Source of the DNA: JBCBEX01 sp038528235
Lineage (GTDB): Bacteria; Bacteroidota; Rhodothermia; Rhodothermales; Rubricoccaceae
Length of the DNA stretch: 48,293 bases
Assembly (NCBI GenBank): GCA_038528235.1
Contig: JBCBEX010000024.1
Coordinates: 1 to 48,293, forward strand
Direction of reading: 5' to 3'
Below are positions 7,296 through 15,333 of this stretch, piece after piece. Position 1 is the first letter of the stretch, and each line of letters opens with the position of its first letter. A program made the position numbers and the translations under genes. The notes beneath the pieces are model-generated. The model saw only the letters and a list, made by a program, of their open reading frames with translations. It made no database searches and had not been told where the DNA came from.

Positions 7296-8168
7296 ATGCC
7301 GCGCGCCCTCGGCTCCCTGCTCGTCCTATCGCTCACGCTCACCGCGTGCGACTTCGACCTCTCCGACGAGCCCGACCCCAACGACCTCCCGGTCCTGCTC
7401 CCCCTCGCCGTCGGCAACACGTGGGCGGTCGACTTCGAGCGACAGTGGCGAGAGGAGGACGGGCCACGTATCGTTGACAACGACACCTTTCGCGTCGTCG
7501 ACTCGGCGGTGTTTGAGGGGGAAACCTGGTATGAGGTTCGTAGCGCACTGGCGGGCCAAGGGTTTCTAAGCGCCTACTACACAAACCGAAAAGATGGTGT
7601 TTACAGAGTAGACATTCGGACGCCCCTCGCCCAACTTCCAGACAGCGTTTCGGTCCCAGACGCGGCTTTTCTGCTCTACAAGTTTCCTGCGCAAGCTGGC
7701 GACACCTACGTGATCTACGAGGGCTTGCAGGTAACCGTGATCGACACAAGGGCTCCGATTACGCTTCCCTTCGGGACGTTCGAGGCCTACGTCTACGAGT
7801 TCCGCCCGACACAGGCCTGGGTCAGCACGTTCCCCGGAACTCCGAGTGGGGTACCACTCTCCGAAGACGCAGGCGTGGAGTACAGCGCGTTTATTCCCAA
7901 TCTCGGGTATGCGGATTTCGAAATTGCCTTCATGTCTACAAACGGAGGTACCGCGGAAGCTCCGTTGTGGCAAACCGTATTCGTCAACTCGTGGCAACTG
8001 AATGCCCCACCCGTCTTGCTTGATGAGGGTGATGTTAGCGCGGTGCGCCCCTCAGCCCGGACGGACGCGCAGCGGCACGGCGACCTCGGCGCGGAGTCGA
8101 GCCTTCTCGTCGGCGGAGAGGCTGCGCCAGTCCCGGTCGGTCAGCGCCCCGTGCAGCGCCCAGAGTAG
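7296..8168 (+). CDS. Lipoprotein, unknown function
   Basis: A 290-residue product with a signal peptide and lipobox LTAC (Cys near residue 18), followed by the acidic stretch DFDLSDEPDPND. The middle resembles the 'LPLAVGNTWAVDF...' type of secreted hypothetical protein common in Bacteroidota and Rhodothermota, with alternating hydrophobic residues suggesting a beta sandwich. The ATG at 7296 is preferred over the GTG two codons earlier. The last ~40 residues are antisense to the TfoX-C gene (8052-8321) and look unlike protein, so the true C-terminus is probably near 8030 and lost to a frameshift, or the frame has read on into the neighbour. Confidence 0.75.
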   Translation: MPRALGSLLVLSLTLTACDFDLSDEPDPNDLPVLLPLAVGNTWAVDFERQWREEDGPRIVDNDTFRVVDSAVFEGETWYEVRSALAGQGFLSAYYTNRKDGVYRVDIRTPLAQLPDSVSVPDAAFLLYKFPAQAGDTYVIYEGLQVTVIDTRAPITLPFGTFEAYVYEFRPTQAWVSTFPGTPSGVPLSEDAGVEYSAFIPNLGYADFEIAFMSTNGGTAEAPLWQTVFVNSWQLNAPPVLLDEGDVSAVRPSARTDAQRHGDLGAESSLLVGGEAAPVPVGQRPVQRPE

Positions 8169-8321
8169 GTTGAGGCTCACGTCCGGGCGGCGGTGGCGCA
8201 CGATCTGGAACGCCATCGCCGCCCCGAGCCGCTCCAGTTCCGCACGGCTGTCGATGCCGACCTCCATGAGCATCTGCGCGCTTGTCGGTCCGAGGTTGCG
8301 TAGCGAAATGAGGTCAGACAT
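8052..8321 (-). CDS. TfoX C-terminal domain protein
   Basis: This 89-residue protein is a lone TfoX C-terminal domain: LISLRNLGPTSAQMLMEVGI at the start is the helix-hairpin-helix-like signature, followed by SRAELERLGA and NLLWALHGALTDRDWRSLS. In competence regulators such as TfoX/Sxy this domain follows an N-terminal domain that is absent here; stand-alone copies are common and have no settled function. The start at 8321 gives a complete domain, and the frame upstream is not protein-like. It converges with and overlaps the preceding lipoprotein gene by 117 bp, and the secreted esterase lies upstream on the same strand. Confidence 0.88.
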   Translation of the reverse strand: MSDLISLRNLGPTSAQMLMEVGIDSRAELERLGAAMAFQIVRHRRPDVSLNLLWALHGALTDRDWRSLSADEKARLRAEVAVPLRVRPG

Positions 8322-8407
8322 CGTCCGAACGTCGAAGGTTGGAATGCGACGGCGATGGCTCCGACGGGCCAAAGAACACCGCGTCACGGCAACACCGCTG
8401 CACGGCC

Positions 8408-9832
8408 TCACTTTCCATACAGAAACCGCAGCATGTCGGGGACGATTAGGCTCCATGACGCCTCGTTGTGGCCCCCGGCGTTTTCGGTGTAGACGAAGCG
8501 CTCGCCGCTGGCCCACCCGGCGGCGCGCAGTTCGATGCCGAGCTTGCGCGCGCCCTGCCGCATCCCATCGGACTCTTCGACACCCATGCTCAGCCAGACG
8601 CGCTGCCCGGTCGGCGCGTCGAGCGCACGCACGCGGTCGAGCACCTCCTCGCTGTCCCACCACACCGACGGCGCGACGACGAGCAGGCCGTCGTACACCT
8701 CGGGGTATTCGAGGCCAAGTACCATCGTAATGAGGCCGCCCAGCGATGCACCGCCCAACGATGCCCGTTCGGGATCGGTGCGGTACTGCGCGTCGATGGC
8801 AGGCTTCAGCTCGTCCACGAGGAAGCGCCCATAGGCAAGCCCGTCGCCCCCGCTGGGCGGTCTCGTGGCGGTGAGGCCCACGATCCGCCCGGCCTCGTCC
8901 GCCTCGAACTGCATCGTGATGCTCAGGTCTGACACGAAGAACGTAAGCGGATCGACGCGCTCCAGCGCGTTCCAGATCTCTTGCCCGGGCAAGCGGCCCA
9001 CGAGGGCGCCCTCGCGGATCTCCAGATCGAGTCCTTCTTCGGGCGTCTCGTCGAGGGCGTAGTGCCCGGTGAATCGTTGCAGGTCGGCCTCGTCGCCGCC
9101 GTCTGGGGCCGCGCCGTTGCGCGAGAGGGTGTGGTGCCAGGTCTGGACCGTCTGCGTGTATTCCATGGTGCGCCGCGCCGTGTTGCTCACGCCTACGATG
9201 ATGACCGGCTCGATCTCACCTGCTTCGATGAGCGCCTGGGCGGCCTCGTCGAAGCCCCATTCGTCCCGTTCACTCCCGTCGAAGACGAGCTGGCCGTCGT
9301 GGAGGTAGAGCACCGGATAGCGCCGGTCGAGGTCGTCCGCGTACCCTGGCGGGAGGTAGACGAACACATCGCGCGGGAGGTCGAGGTACGCCGACGGCAC
9401 GTCCTCGATCGCCTCGACGGTCCCCGTGAACGTCGGCGGTACCTCGGGCAGCGGCTCGTCGAAGCGGCGTGCGACCGTGGCGGGCTCACCAGGCCGCAGG
9501 ACGACCGTGCGGTTGCGTCCGTCCTCCCAGCCGCCGTTCGGCTCGTTGCCACCGCCTGTCACGTGGAATTTGTAGGCGACCGTGACGCTGTCGCCCGTGA
9601 CCTCGAACGGCAACGTGAGCGTGTAGACGCTGTCGCCATCGGCGTCCTGGGCCTCCACGCTCTGGTCCCACGCCAGCGGTGCGACCCCGCCGCGCACACC
9701 GACGCGCTCGTTGGCCGGGTTGAACCAGCCCGCTTCCATCGCCTCGCCCATATCGATGGCAAAGGCGACGGTCGCCTGCTGGGCGTGAGCGAGGAGCGGG
9801 AAGAGCAGCGGAAGAAGGAGAAGCAGACGCAT
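8408..9832 (-). CDS. Secreted esterase (Esterase_D/Fes family) with N-terminal CBM48-like and inserted lipocalin-like domains
   Basis: The 474-residue product has a signal peptide (residues 1-17, cut near AHAQ). Residues ~20-125 look like a CBM48/E-set beta domain ('VTVAYKFHVTGGGNEPNGGWEDGRNR'-type, split here as VAYKFHVTGG and EPNGGWEDG). The alpha/beta hydrolase begins near 140, with the nucleophile in GGASLGG (Ser363) and the catalytic His in GGHNEASW (His455), typical of PF00756 esterases. Between the two halves (about residues 228-328) sits an extra beta domain starting RFTGHYALDETPEEGLDLEI and ending RIVGLTATRPP; it resembles DUF3471-type lipocalin-like modules found after beta-lactamases. 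The substrate may be a siderophore ester or acylated glycan; neither is shown. No other enterobactin genes are near. Confidence 0.88.
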   Translation of the reverse strand: MRLLLLLPLLFPLLAHAQQATVAFAIDMGEAMEAGWFNPANERVGVRGGVAPLAWDQSVEAQDADGDSVYTLTLPFEVTGDSVTVAYKFHVTGGGNEPNGGWEDGRNRTVVLRPGEPATVARRFDEPLPEVPPTFTGTVEAIEDVPSAYLDLPRDVFVYLPPGYADDLDRRYPVLYLHDGQLVFDGSERDEWGFDEAAQALIEAGEIEPVIIVGVSNTARRTMEYTQTVQTWHHTLSRNGAAPDGGDEADLQRFTGHYALDETPEEGLDLEIREGALVGRLPGQEIWNALERVDPLTFFVSDLSITMQFEADEAGRIVGLTATRPPSGGDGLAYGRFLVDELKPAIDAQYRTDPERASLGGASLGGLITMVLGLEYPEVYDGLLVVAPSVWWDSEEVLDRVRALDAPTGQRVWLSMGVEESDGMRQGARKLGIELRAAGWASGERFVYTENAGGHNEASWSLIVPDMLRFLYGK

Positions 9833-9904
9833 CGGCCGAGCAACGAGGGCGAGGGAAAAACGCCTTGAAGATCCGATGCCGCGCGCGATGTTGCTGCGCC
9901 GCCA

Positions 9905-10090
9905 CAAAAAAACCGGGCGCGGCGTTGAGGGCCGCGCCCGGTTCTCTCGCAAAGATTCCCACCACCACATAGGCTTTGCGAGGGAGCTTCCCGAAGGAAG
10001 TGCTTCCATCCTCAAGTGTCCCCACACCGGAGGAGGGACCTCGGTTTCGAGGTGTCACTGGGGTATGCGCAAAAGGAGCCTCCGAGGGTT
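9905..10090 (-). ncRNA. Structured small RNA, about 185 nt, family not identified
   Basis: Between divergent protein genes, the minus strand carries a self-contained transcription unit: a TAGAAT -10 box at 10100-10095, a structured body and a strong intrinsic terminator. In the body, ACCTCG/CGAGGT forms a 6-bp hairpin with an AAAC loop, CTTCC-TTCG-GGAAG forms a UUCG tetraloop hairpin, and CTCGCAAAG (9983-9975) pairs perfectly with CTTTGCGAG (9955-9947). The 5' segment GGCTCCTTTTGCG could instead pair with CGCAAAGCC, giving mutually exclusive folds. No protein frame fits. Size and layout suit 6S RNA; a terminator-type riboswitch leader for the esterase at 9832 is the alternative. I could not match the consensus of any known family. 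Confidence 0.55.
9906..9943 (-). terminator. Intrinsic terminator of the small RNA
   Basis: A perfect 13-bp stem (9931-9943 with 9911-9923) and a 7-nt loop are followed on the minus strand by seven Ts. This is the cleanest intrinsic terminator in the window. It lies 74 bp upstream of the esterase start and has no minus-strand protein gene before it, so it must end an RNA transcript. Confidence 0.85.
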
Positions 10091-10094
10091 CATG

Positions 10095-10100
10095 ATTCTA
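10095..10100 (-). promoter_or_regulatory. Candidate -10 box of the small RNA
   Basis: TAGAAT on the minus strand differs from TATAAT at one base and lies 5-7 nt before the proposed 5' end. No good -35 hexamer sits 16-18 bp upstream; the nearest TGACAA-like sequence is 23 bp away. The call depends on the terminator and structure downstream. Confidence 0.35.
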
Positions 10101-10194
10101 CCGCTTCACACCGGCTTCATACGTTGTCACAGCCAAATCGGGACCGCAGGGCCGGGCTGCCCGTTGGCGCCTGCGCACCCACCTGCCACCCTTG

Positions 10195-11427
10195 ATGCCT
10201 GCCTCCATGATCCAGACTGATGCCGACGCTGTCGTGGTGGGCGCGGGGCCTGCCGGGGCGCTGCTGGCGCTCCTGCTCGCACGGCAGGGCGTGCGCGTGA
10301 CGCTGCTGGAGAAGTACACCGACTTCGACCGCGCCTTCCGAGGCAACACGCTCAACCCGGCCACGCTGCGGCTCCTCGACCACCTCGGGCTCCTCGACGC
10401 CGTGCGGCGCCTTCCGCATGTGTCGACCACGCACTTCACCGCTGTCACGCCCGAGGGTGAGATTCGGTTTGCCGACTTCGCCGAGTGGGCCAACCACGCC
10501 GATTCGCCGCACGGCGAGGTCGTGATGACGCCGCAGCGCTGCTTCCTCCCGCTCGTCCTCAACGCAGCGGCGCAGCACGACGGCTTCACGCTCGTCACGG
10601 GCGCGGACGTGCAAGGGCTGATCGAACACGAAGGCGCGGTTCAAGGCGTGCGCTACGAGCGCGGCGGGGCCATGCACGAGGTCCGTGCTCGGCTCACCGT
10701 CGCGTGCGACGGGCGGCACTCGCGCGTGCGGACGCTCGCCGGGCTAGTCGTGGAGCGTCGCCCCGCGCCCATCGACGTGCTGTGGTTCCACCTCCCGAAG
10801 CGGCCCCAAGACGCCGCGACGATGGACGAAGCCGCGGGGGCCTATTTCCGCTTCGGTCCCGGCACGATGGTCGCGCTTATGGATGCGGGCGAGCGCTGGC
10901 AGGTCGGGCTGATCCTCGCCAAAGACGCGCTGCCCGACCTGAAAGCGCAGGGCCTCGACGCCTTCCGCGCCCGCATCGCCGCGACGGTGCCGGACGTGGC
11001 CGACCGGCTCGACACGCTGCGGTCGTGGGACGAGACCGCGCTGCTCTCCATCGAGACGAGCCGCCTCAAGCGCTGGCACTGCCCCGGCCTGCTCTGCCTC
11101 GGCGACGCCGCCCACGCGATGAGCCCGGTCGGAATGGTAGGCATCAACCTCGCCATCCAAGACGCCGAGGCGACCGCCGCGCTCCTCGGCCCGAGGCTGG
11201 TTGCAGGCATGGTCACGGATGCGGACCTCGCGGCCGTCCAGCGTGCGCGCCAGGGACCGATCCGCCTCGCCCAGACCGTGCAGGACCTCGTGCATCGCCT
11301 CGTGATGCGCCCCGCGCTACGCGGCCCCGATGCCTACCGCTTCCCCGCGCCCGTCCGCGCACTCCTCACGTGGTCCCTACTCCGCCGCCGCGCAACCCAG
11401 TTGATCGCCGAGGGGCGGCTGTGGTGA
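10195..11427 (+). CDS. FAD-dependent monooxygenase (UbiH/PHBH-like)
   Basis: This 410-residue class-A flavoprotein hydroxylase has three FAD signatures: the N-terminal dinucleotide motif VVVGAGPAGALLALLLARQG (residues ~12-31), the ACDGRHSRVR motif (DG motif) mid-protein, and the second FAD motif LGDAAHAMSPVGMVGIN near residue 300. Such enzymes use NAD(P)H and oxygen to hydroxylate aromatic or quinone-type substrates; the substrate cannot be named. ATG codons at 10195 and 10207 are both possible; the TTG at 10192 is less likely. It stands alone between the small RNA and the tail of the nuo block, so its context gives no pathway. Confidence 0.92.
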   Translation: MPASMIQTDADAVVVGAGPAGALLALLLARQGVRVTLLEKYTDFDRAFRGNTLNPATLRLLDHLGLLDAVRRLPHVSTTHFTAVTPEGEIRFADFAEWANHADSPHGEVVMTPQRCFLPLVLNAAAQHDGFTLVTGADVQGLIEHEGAVQGVRYERGGAMHEVRARLTVACDGRHSRVRTLAGLVVERRPAPIDVLWFHLPKRPQDAATMDEAAGAYFRFGPGTMVALMDAGERWQVGLILAKDALPDLKAQGLDAFRARIAATVPDVADRLDTLRSWDETALLSIETSRLKRWHCPGLLCLGDAAHAMSPVGMVGINLAIQDAEATAALLGPRLVAGMVTDADLAAVQRARQGPIRLAQTVQDLVHRLVMRPALRGPDAYRFPAPVRALLTWSLLRRRATQLIAEGRLW

Positions 11428-11430
11428 GGT

Positions 11431-11501
11431 GCACCCCTCGATTTCGAGGGGGACAGATTACTTCGTGGACCTCCGGTTTGAACAAAGTGAGGTCAGGGGG
11501 C
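11431..11501. repeat. Family B palindromic repeat, copy 1
   Basis: Just past the monooxygenase stop lies an inner palindrome (CCCCTCGATTTCGAGGGG-type) followed by GACAGAT and, at the far end, GAGGTCAGGGGGCA. The same ordered elements recur at 21462-21552, between nuoC and nuoB. It overlaps the 3' end of the SRPBCC pseudogene by about 9 bp. Confidence 0.55.
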
Positions 11502-11953
11502 AGGCTTCGACGCATCCTCAGCTGCGCGTTTGATCTCTAGACCGCGTTGCGCGATCAGGCGCTTGAGGTACGGGAGGAGCACGATGCGTTCGACTATCCA
11601 GCCAATCAATCCAGCCAAAGGGCGCGACGAACTCAATGCGGTCGCGCATGAGCGACCCATCGTCCTTCAACTCGAACTGGTGATCATGGACGAACGAAAC
11701 GCACCATTGTATCCCTGAAAAAGACGGGGGCGTCGAACCCTGTAATGCGCGCCCGGTGACGCTGCACCACGCCGAAGTGCCGCCCTTCGAACTCCACCTC
11801 GTCACCCAACTCTAGAAGCGCATGGGCAGGCCGTTCCACCACGCGCTCACCAGTGTGTGCGAGCGACTGTGCGTGGAAGTCCACGTCGCGGGCGAGATCG
11901 AAGCAGACCGCTGGCGGCGCGGCAATCCAGGTCGTGACTTCGAACTCGACCAC
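11493..11953 (-). pseudogene. SRPBCC (polyketide-cyclase-like) protein broken by two 4-bp duplications
   Basis: The three reading frames join into one ~150-residue SRPBCC protein. Frame one (GTG at 11953) gives VEFEVTTWIAAPPAVCFDLARD and continues to DTMVRFV. Frame two resumes with HDHQFELKDDGSLMRDRIEFVAPFGWI. Frame three ends with GWIVERIVLLPYLKRLIAQR, then LEIKRAAEDASKPAP and a stop at 11493. Each junction is explained by an exact 4-bp tandem duplication: TTCG TTCG near 11690 and GATT GATT near 11607. Removing one copy at each restores the full frame. The gene starts 3 bp after the nuoH stop, so it was the last gene of the nuo transcript. The family binds hydrophobic ligands; this copy should be inactive unless the assembly is wrong. 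Confidence 0.8.
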
Positions 11954-11956
11954 GCC

Positions 11957-13045
11957 TTACGCCACCGCGTACCACAGCGCGATGCCGAGGGCGATCACGA
12001 GGATGTTGGCGATGGCGATGGGCAGCAGGTAGACCCAGCCGAGCTTCATCAGCTGGTTGTACTTGAAGCGCGGCAGCGTCCAGCGCACCCAGATGAACAC
12101 GAACGCGCAGAAGGCTGCCTTCGCCAAGAACGACGCGACCTGGAGCGCGACGAGGAGCGGGCCGCCCAGCCCGAACGCGTCCACCAGCAGCGCCTCGAAC
12201 GGGATCAGGTAGCCGCCCAGGAAGAGCGTCGTGATGAAGACGCTCGCCATGAACATGTTGACGTACTCCGCGAGGAAGAACATCCCGAACTTCATCCCGG
12301 CGTACTCGGTGTGGTAGCCACCGACGAGTTCTTGCTCCGCCTCCGGGAGATCGAACGGCGCGCGGTTGGTCTCCGCGAAGGCGCACACCACGAAGATCAC
12401 GAAGCCGACGGGATTGCGGAACAGGTTCCACGCGAACACGCCAATCGCGCTGTTCTGCGCCTCTACGATGCCCGTCATCGAGAGCGCGGCGAGGTCGAGA
12501 CCCTGACCGCGCAACGTGGCGGCGGTGAGGAGCACGACCGATACGACGGCCGCGCCCATGCCGAGTTCGTAGGACACCATCTGCGCCGACGAACGCAGCC
12601 CGCCGAGGAGCGAGTACTTCGAGTTGCTCGACCAGCCCGCAATCGTGATCCCGTAGACGCTCAGCGACGTGAGCGCGAGCACGAGCAGCACGCCCACCGA
12701 GATGTCGGCCACCACGACGCCGCGCGCAATGGGCATCACGGCCACCGTCGTCATCGCGATCACCACCATCAGCGTCGGCGCGACCGAGTGGAGGAAGCGG
12801 TTCGACTCGCTCGGGCGAATGTCCTCTTTGAAGATGAGCTTGAACACGTCCGCGAACGGCTGAAGCAAGCCCTGCGGCCCGACACGGTTCGGCCCAACGC
12901 GCTCCTGGATGATGCCCGCCACGCGACGCTCGGCGTAGACCAGCGCGGACGCCGTCAGCAGCAGCCCGTTGAGGACGAGGAAGAGGTACACCGGGAGGTC
13001 GATGAACTCCCAGACGTTGGCAACGACGTTGGCGATCTCAGGCAC
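11957..13045 (-). CDS. nuoH: NADH-quinone oxidoreductase subunit H
   Basis: A 362-residue membrane subunit of complex I, at the junction between the peripheral arm and the proton-pumping arm and forming part of the quinone cavity. About eight hydrophobic segments are visible. Diagnostic motifs are VYAERRVAGIIQERVGPNRVGPQGLLQPFADVFKL near residues 37-72 (quoted in parts: ERRVAGIIQERVGPNRVGPQ), AGWSSNSKYSLLGGLRSSAQ, and FAETNRAPFDLPEAEQELVG. The start is a GTG at 13045, placed just before the first membrane segment as expected. It follows nuoG with a small unrelated gene in between, and the SRPBCC pseudogene follows after 3 bp. Confidence 0.96.
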   Translation of the reverse strand: MPEIANVVANVWEFIDLPVYLFLVLNGLLLTASALVYAERRVAGIIQERVGPNRVGPQGLLQPFADVFKLIFKEDIRPSESNRFLHSVAPTLMVVIAMTTVAVMPIARGVVVADISVGVLLVLALTSLSVYGITIAGWSSNSKYSLLGGLRSSAQMVSYELGMGAAVVSVVLLTAATLRGQGLDLAALSMTGIVEAQNSAIGVFAWNLFRNPVGFVIFVVCAFAETNRAPFDLPEAEQELVGGYHTEYAGMKFGMFFLAEYVNMFMASVFITTLFLGGYLIPFEALLVDAFGLGGPLLVALQVASFLAKAAFCAFVFIWVRWTLPRFKYNQLMKLGWVYLLPIAIANILVIALGIALWYAVA

Positions 13046-13083
13046 AGGCGGGGTGGATGCTGGAGCGAGACGAGCAGGACAAC

Positions 13084-13506
13084 CTACGGCGCGAAGCCGC
13101 CGATCTGCTCGAAATCGCCCGTAAAGTCGTCGTTGTAGCGGAAGTTCTGCGCCTGCCAGACGTCCTGCGGGCGGTAGAACGTGAACGCGAAGCGCAGCGG
13201 CTGCCGGTCGTGCCCGACCACTACGAGGTAGTTGACGAGGCGCTCACCCAGCGGCCGGATGGCCACGACCTCATAGCCCCGGAACGGACCGACGAGGCCG
13301 AGCACATCGCGCAGCTGCGCCTTCAGCCCGTCGACGCCCTCGCGGTTCTTCTCGATGTACGGGTTGTTCGTAAAGAACGAGTCCACCGAGGCTTCTCCCT
13401 CGGCTGCGTAGATCTCGAAGAACCGCTGCACCTGCTCCTCAGGCGACTGGGCCTGCGCTGGCATGGCAAGCACGACCGCGAGCAGGAGGAGCACGAAACG
13501 GAGCAT
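13084..13506 (-). CDS. Small secreted protein inserted between nuoG and nuoH
   Basis: A 140-residue protein with a signal peptide (residues 1-20, cut after AQAQ). The mature part begins SPEEQVQRFFEIYAAEGEASVDSFFTNNPYIEKNREGV and resembles an NTF2/SnoaL-like or DUF3828-like cone fold, judged only from length and helix/strand pattern; I do not recognise a specific family. The inner ATG at 13506 is chosen because it begins the signal peptide. It lies 13 bp after nuoG and 38 bp before nuoH on the same strand, so it is probably cotranscribed with complex I, but nothing shows that it belongs to the complex. Confidence 0.75.
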   Translation of the reverse strand: MLRFVLLLLAVVLAMPAQAQSPEEQVQRFFEIYAAEGEASVDSFFTNNPYIEKNREGVDGLKAQLRDVLGLVGPFRGYEVVAIRPLGERLVNYLVVVGHDRQPLRFAFTFYRPQDVWQAQNFRYNDDFTGDFEQIGGFAP

Positions 13507-13519
13507 AGCGGGTAAGGAT

Positions 13520-15263
13520 CTAGGCCGGCTCGCCAACATCGGCGAGGGGGACGCCCTGGAGGTCCATCGCGGCGTGCGTGGCGCCAGCGAACGCCGGGTT
13601 TGAGGCGGCGAGGTCGGCCATCACGGCGGCGGAGTCGGCGGCAGGGAATCCGGTGAGCCCGAGGGTCTTGGTGAGGTCAGGGGCGATCTCCCACAGCGCC
13701 TTGGCGTCGACCATGTTCTTCTCGTCGACCCAGTTGTCGAAGGGCGTGCCGCCGCGGTCGAGGCGGCTCTGGCCGGTGCCGAGGCGCATGAGCAGCGCGC
13801 GGTCGAACGTCTTGGTCATCTTCGCCGGGCGGAGCAGCTGCGCCCGACCGGCTTCGTTGACATAGGTAGCCATCTGCTCCGGCGCGACGGGCGCGGGGAG
13901 CGCGACATCGGCGTAGGGCAGCGTCTCGTTGGTCGCGTGTGTGTGGTGGAGAATCACCTTGATGCCCGCGAGGTCATCTGCGGTCACGATACCAGCGGCC
14001 ACGGGGTCATCGTCGAGGACGTAGAGCAGGTCGACCTCGCCCGCGTCGAGCTTGGCGCGGAGTATCGTCGCGTCCACGGGCGCGAAGCCGAGCCGCTCAA
14101 CGCCCTGCGTGTTCGGGGCCTGGTCGTCGGTGACGAGCCAGCCGTCGCCCGCGCCGGGCGTGACGTGGCGGAGGTATTGCGGCGTTGCGGCTCCAAGCGC
14201 GTCGGCGAGCTTCGCGAGCAGGTGGTTGTCCTCGACGGAGGCGCGCGCCGAGCCAAGGAAGACGATCCGATCCGGCGCCGCGTCCTTCAGCAGCATCGCC
14301 GCACCCTGGACGGCCTGCGCCCACTTGACGCCACCGCGTCCGCCGTCGCGGAATGTCACGGTCGGGCCTGCGGGGCGGTTCTCGTTGTAGGTACTGTAGA
14401 GCAGCCGTGCCGCGTCGGGCAGCCAGAACTCGTTCACGTCGGCATTGGCCCGCGGCGTGATGCGGAGCACCTGGTTGTCCTTGACCCAGTAGGTCACGTT
14501 GAGCCCCTTGCTCCCGAAGTCCGACACCGACGGCGTGCTGGACATCTCCCAGACGCGCGCCTTGAAGCGGAAGTACTTCTCTGTGAGCGCGCCGACCGGG
14601 CAGATGTCGGCGACGTTCATCGAGTAGGGGTCGTCGAACGGCTCACCCGGCGGGGGTAGCGGGTAGTTCTTGTCGCCGCGGTTGACGATCGAGAGCTGGT
14701 GCGAGCCGCTGACCTCGCTCGTGAAGCGCGTGCACCGCGTGCAGTTGATGCACCGTTCGGCGTCGAGGATCACGTGCGGCCCGAGGTCGATGCGCTTGGG
14801 CTTGTGCACCTTCTCGAACTCGAAGCGGCTGCCCTCGGGGCCATACTTGTAGGCCTGGATCTGGAGCGGACACTGGCCCGGCCTGGTCGCAGATCGGGCA
14901 GTCGAGCGGGTGGTTGATGAGGAGCAGTTCGAGGTTGTCCTCGTGCGCGCCCTCCACATCGGGGTTGCCGTACTGCGTCTCGATGACCATGCCGTCCGAC
15001 AGGTCGAGCGAGCACGACGGCATCAGCTTCGGGAAGAAGTTGATCTTCTGCACGCCGTTGTCGTCGAGGACGGGCTCGCGGGTGGCGCGGTCGAACATCG
15101 GCGTGCCGGCACGCACGAGGCACTGTCGGCAGTTGGCCGGGACCGAGAGCGCCGGGTGGTAGCAGAAGTGCGGGATCTCGATGCCTTCGTCGAGCAGGAA
15201 CTGGAGGGCCTTAGCGCCCTTCTCGAACTCGAATTCCTGGCCGTCGATCGTGACCGTGGGCAT
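13520..15263 (-). CDS. nuoG: NADH-quinone oxidoreductase subunit G, with a one-base frameshift
   Basis: NuoG is the iron-sulfur subunit of the peripheral arm of complex I. Cluster ligands are visible in HFCYHPALSVPANCRQC (2Fe-2S), PSCSLDL, HPLDCPICDQAG, QCPLQ, CINCTRC and ADICPVGALTEK (4Fe-4S). After these comes a short molybdopterin-oxidoreductase-like region, making about 580 residues, which is the short type. The frame breaks within GGG at 14877-14879: removing one G turns DQAGPVSAP into the expected DQAGQCPLQIQAYKYG and joins the two halves. An indel in a homopolymer in an essential operon suggests a sequencing error. The start is the ATG at 15263. Confidence 0.9.
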
Positions 15264-15274
15264 AGCGGTGGGGG

Positions 15275-15302
15275 GCTGTCGGCTTTCAGCTATCGGCTGT
15301 CA
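15275..15302. repeat. Heptamer tandem repeat (4 units)
   Basis: Four 7-bp units of the form GCT(G/T/A)TC(G/A) stand in a row between DUF4920 and nuoG: GCTGTCG, GCTTTCA, GCTATCG, GCTGTCA. Heptamer repeats of this kind are a known type of short tandem repeat; here they fill an intergenic spacer in the nuo block. Confidence 0.6.
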
Positions 15303-15333
15303 GTGTGCAAGCGTGAGACGGGGCGTCCAGCCC

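Noticed and set aside
9911..10090. SRP RNA, tmRNA or RNase P RNA
   Set aside because: The SRP GGAA tetraloop with the GGAAGCAG partner, the tmRNA T-arm/acceptor end and the RNase P conserved GAGGAAAGUCC are all absent.
11822..13138. A 438-codon plus-strand frame across nuoH
   Set aside because: Its charged, His/Arg/Glu-rich product is the mirror of the NuoH coding sequence and shows no motif.
14870..14885. Programmed ribosomal frameshift in nuoG
   Set aside because: There is no slippery heptamer with a downstream pseudoknot, and programmed shifting is not known for nuoG. A one-base error in GGG is simpler.
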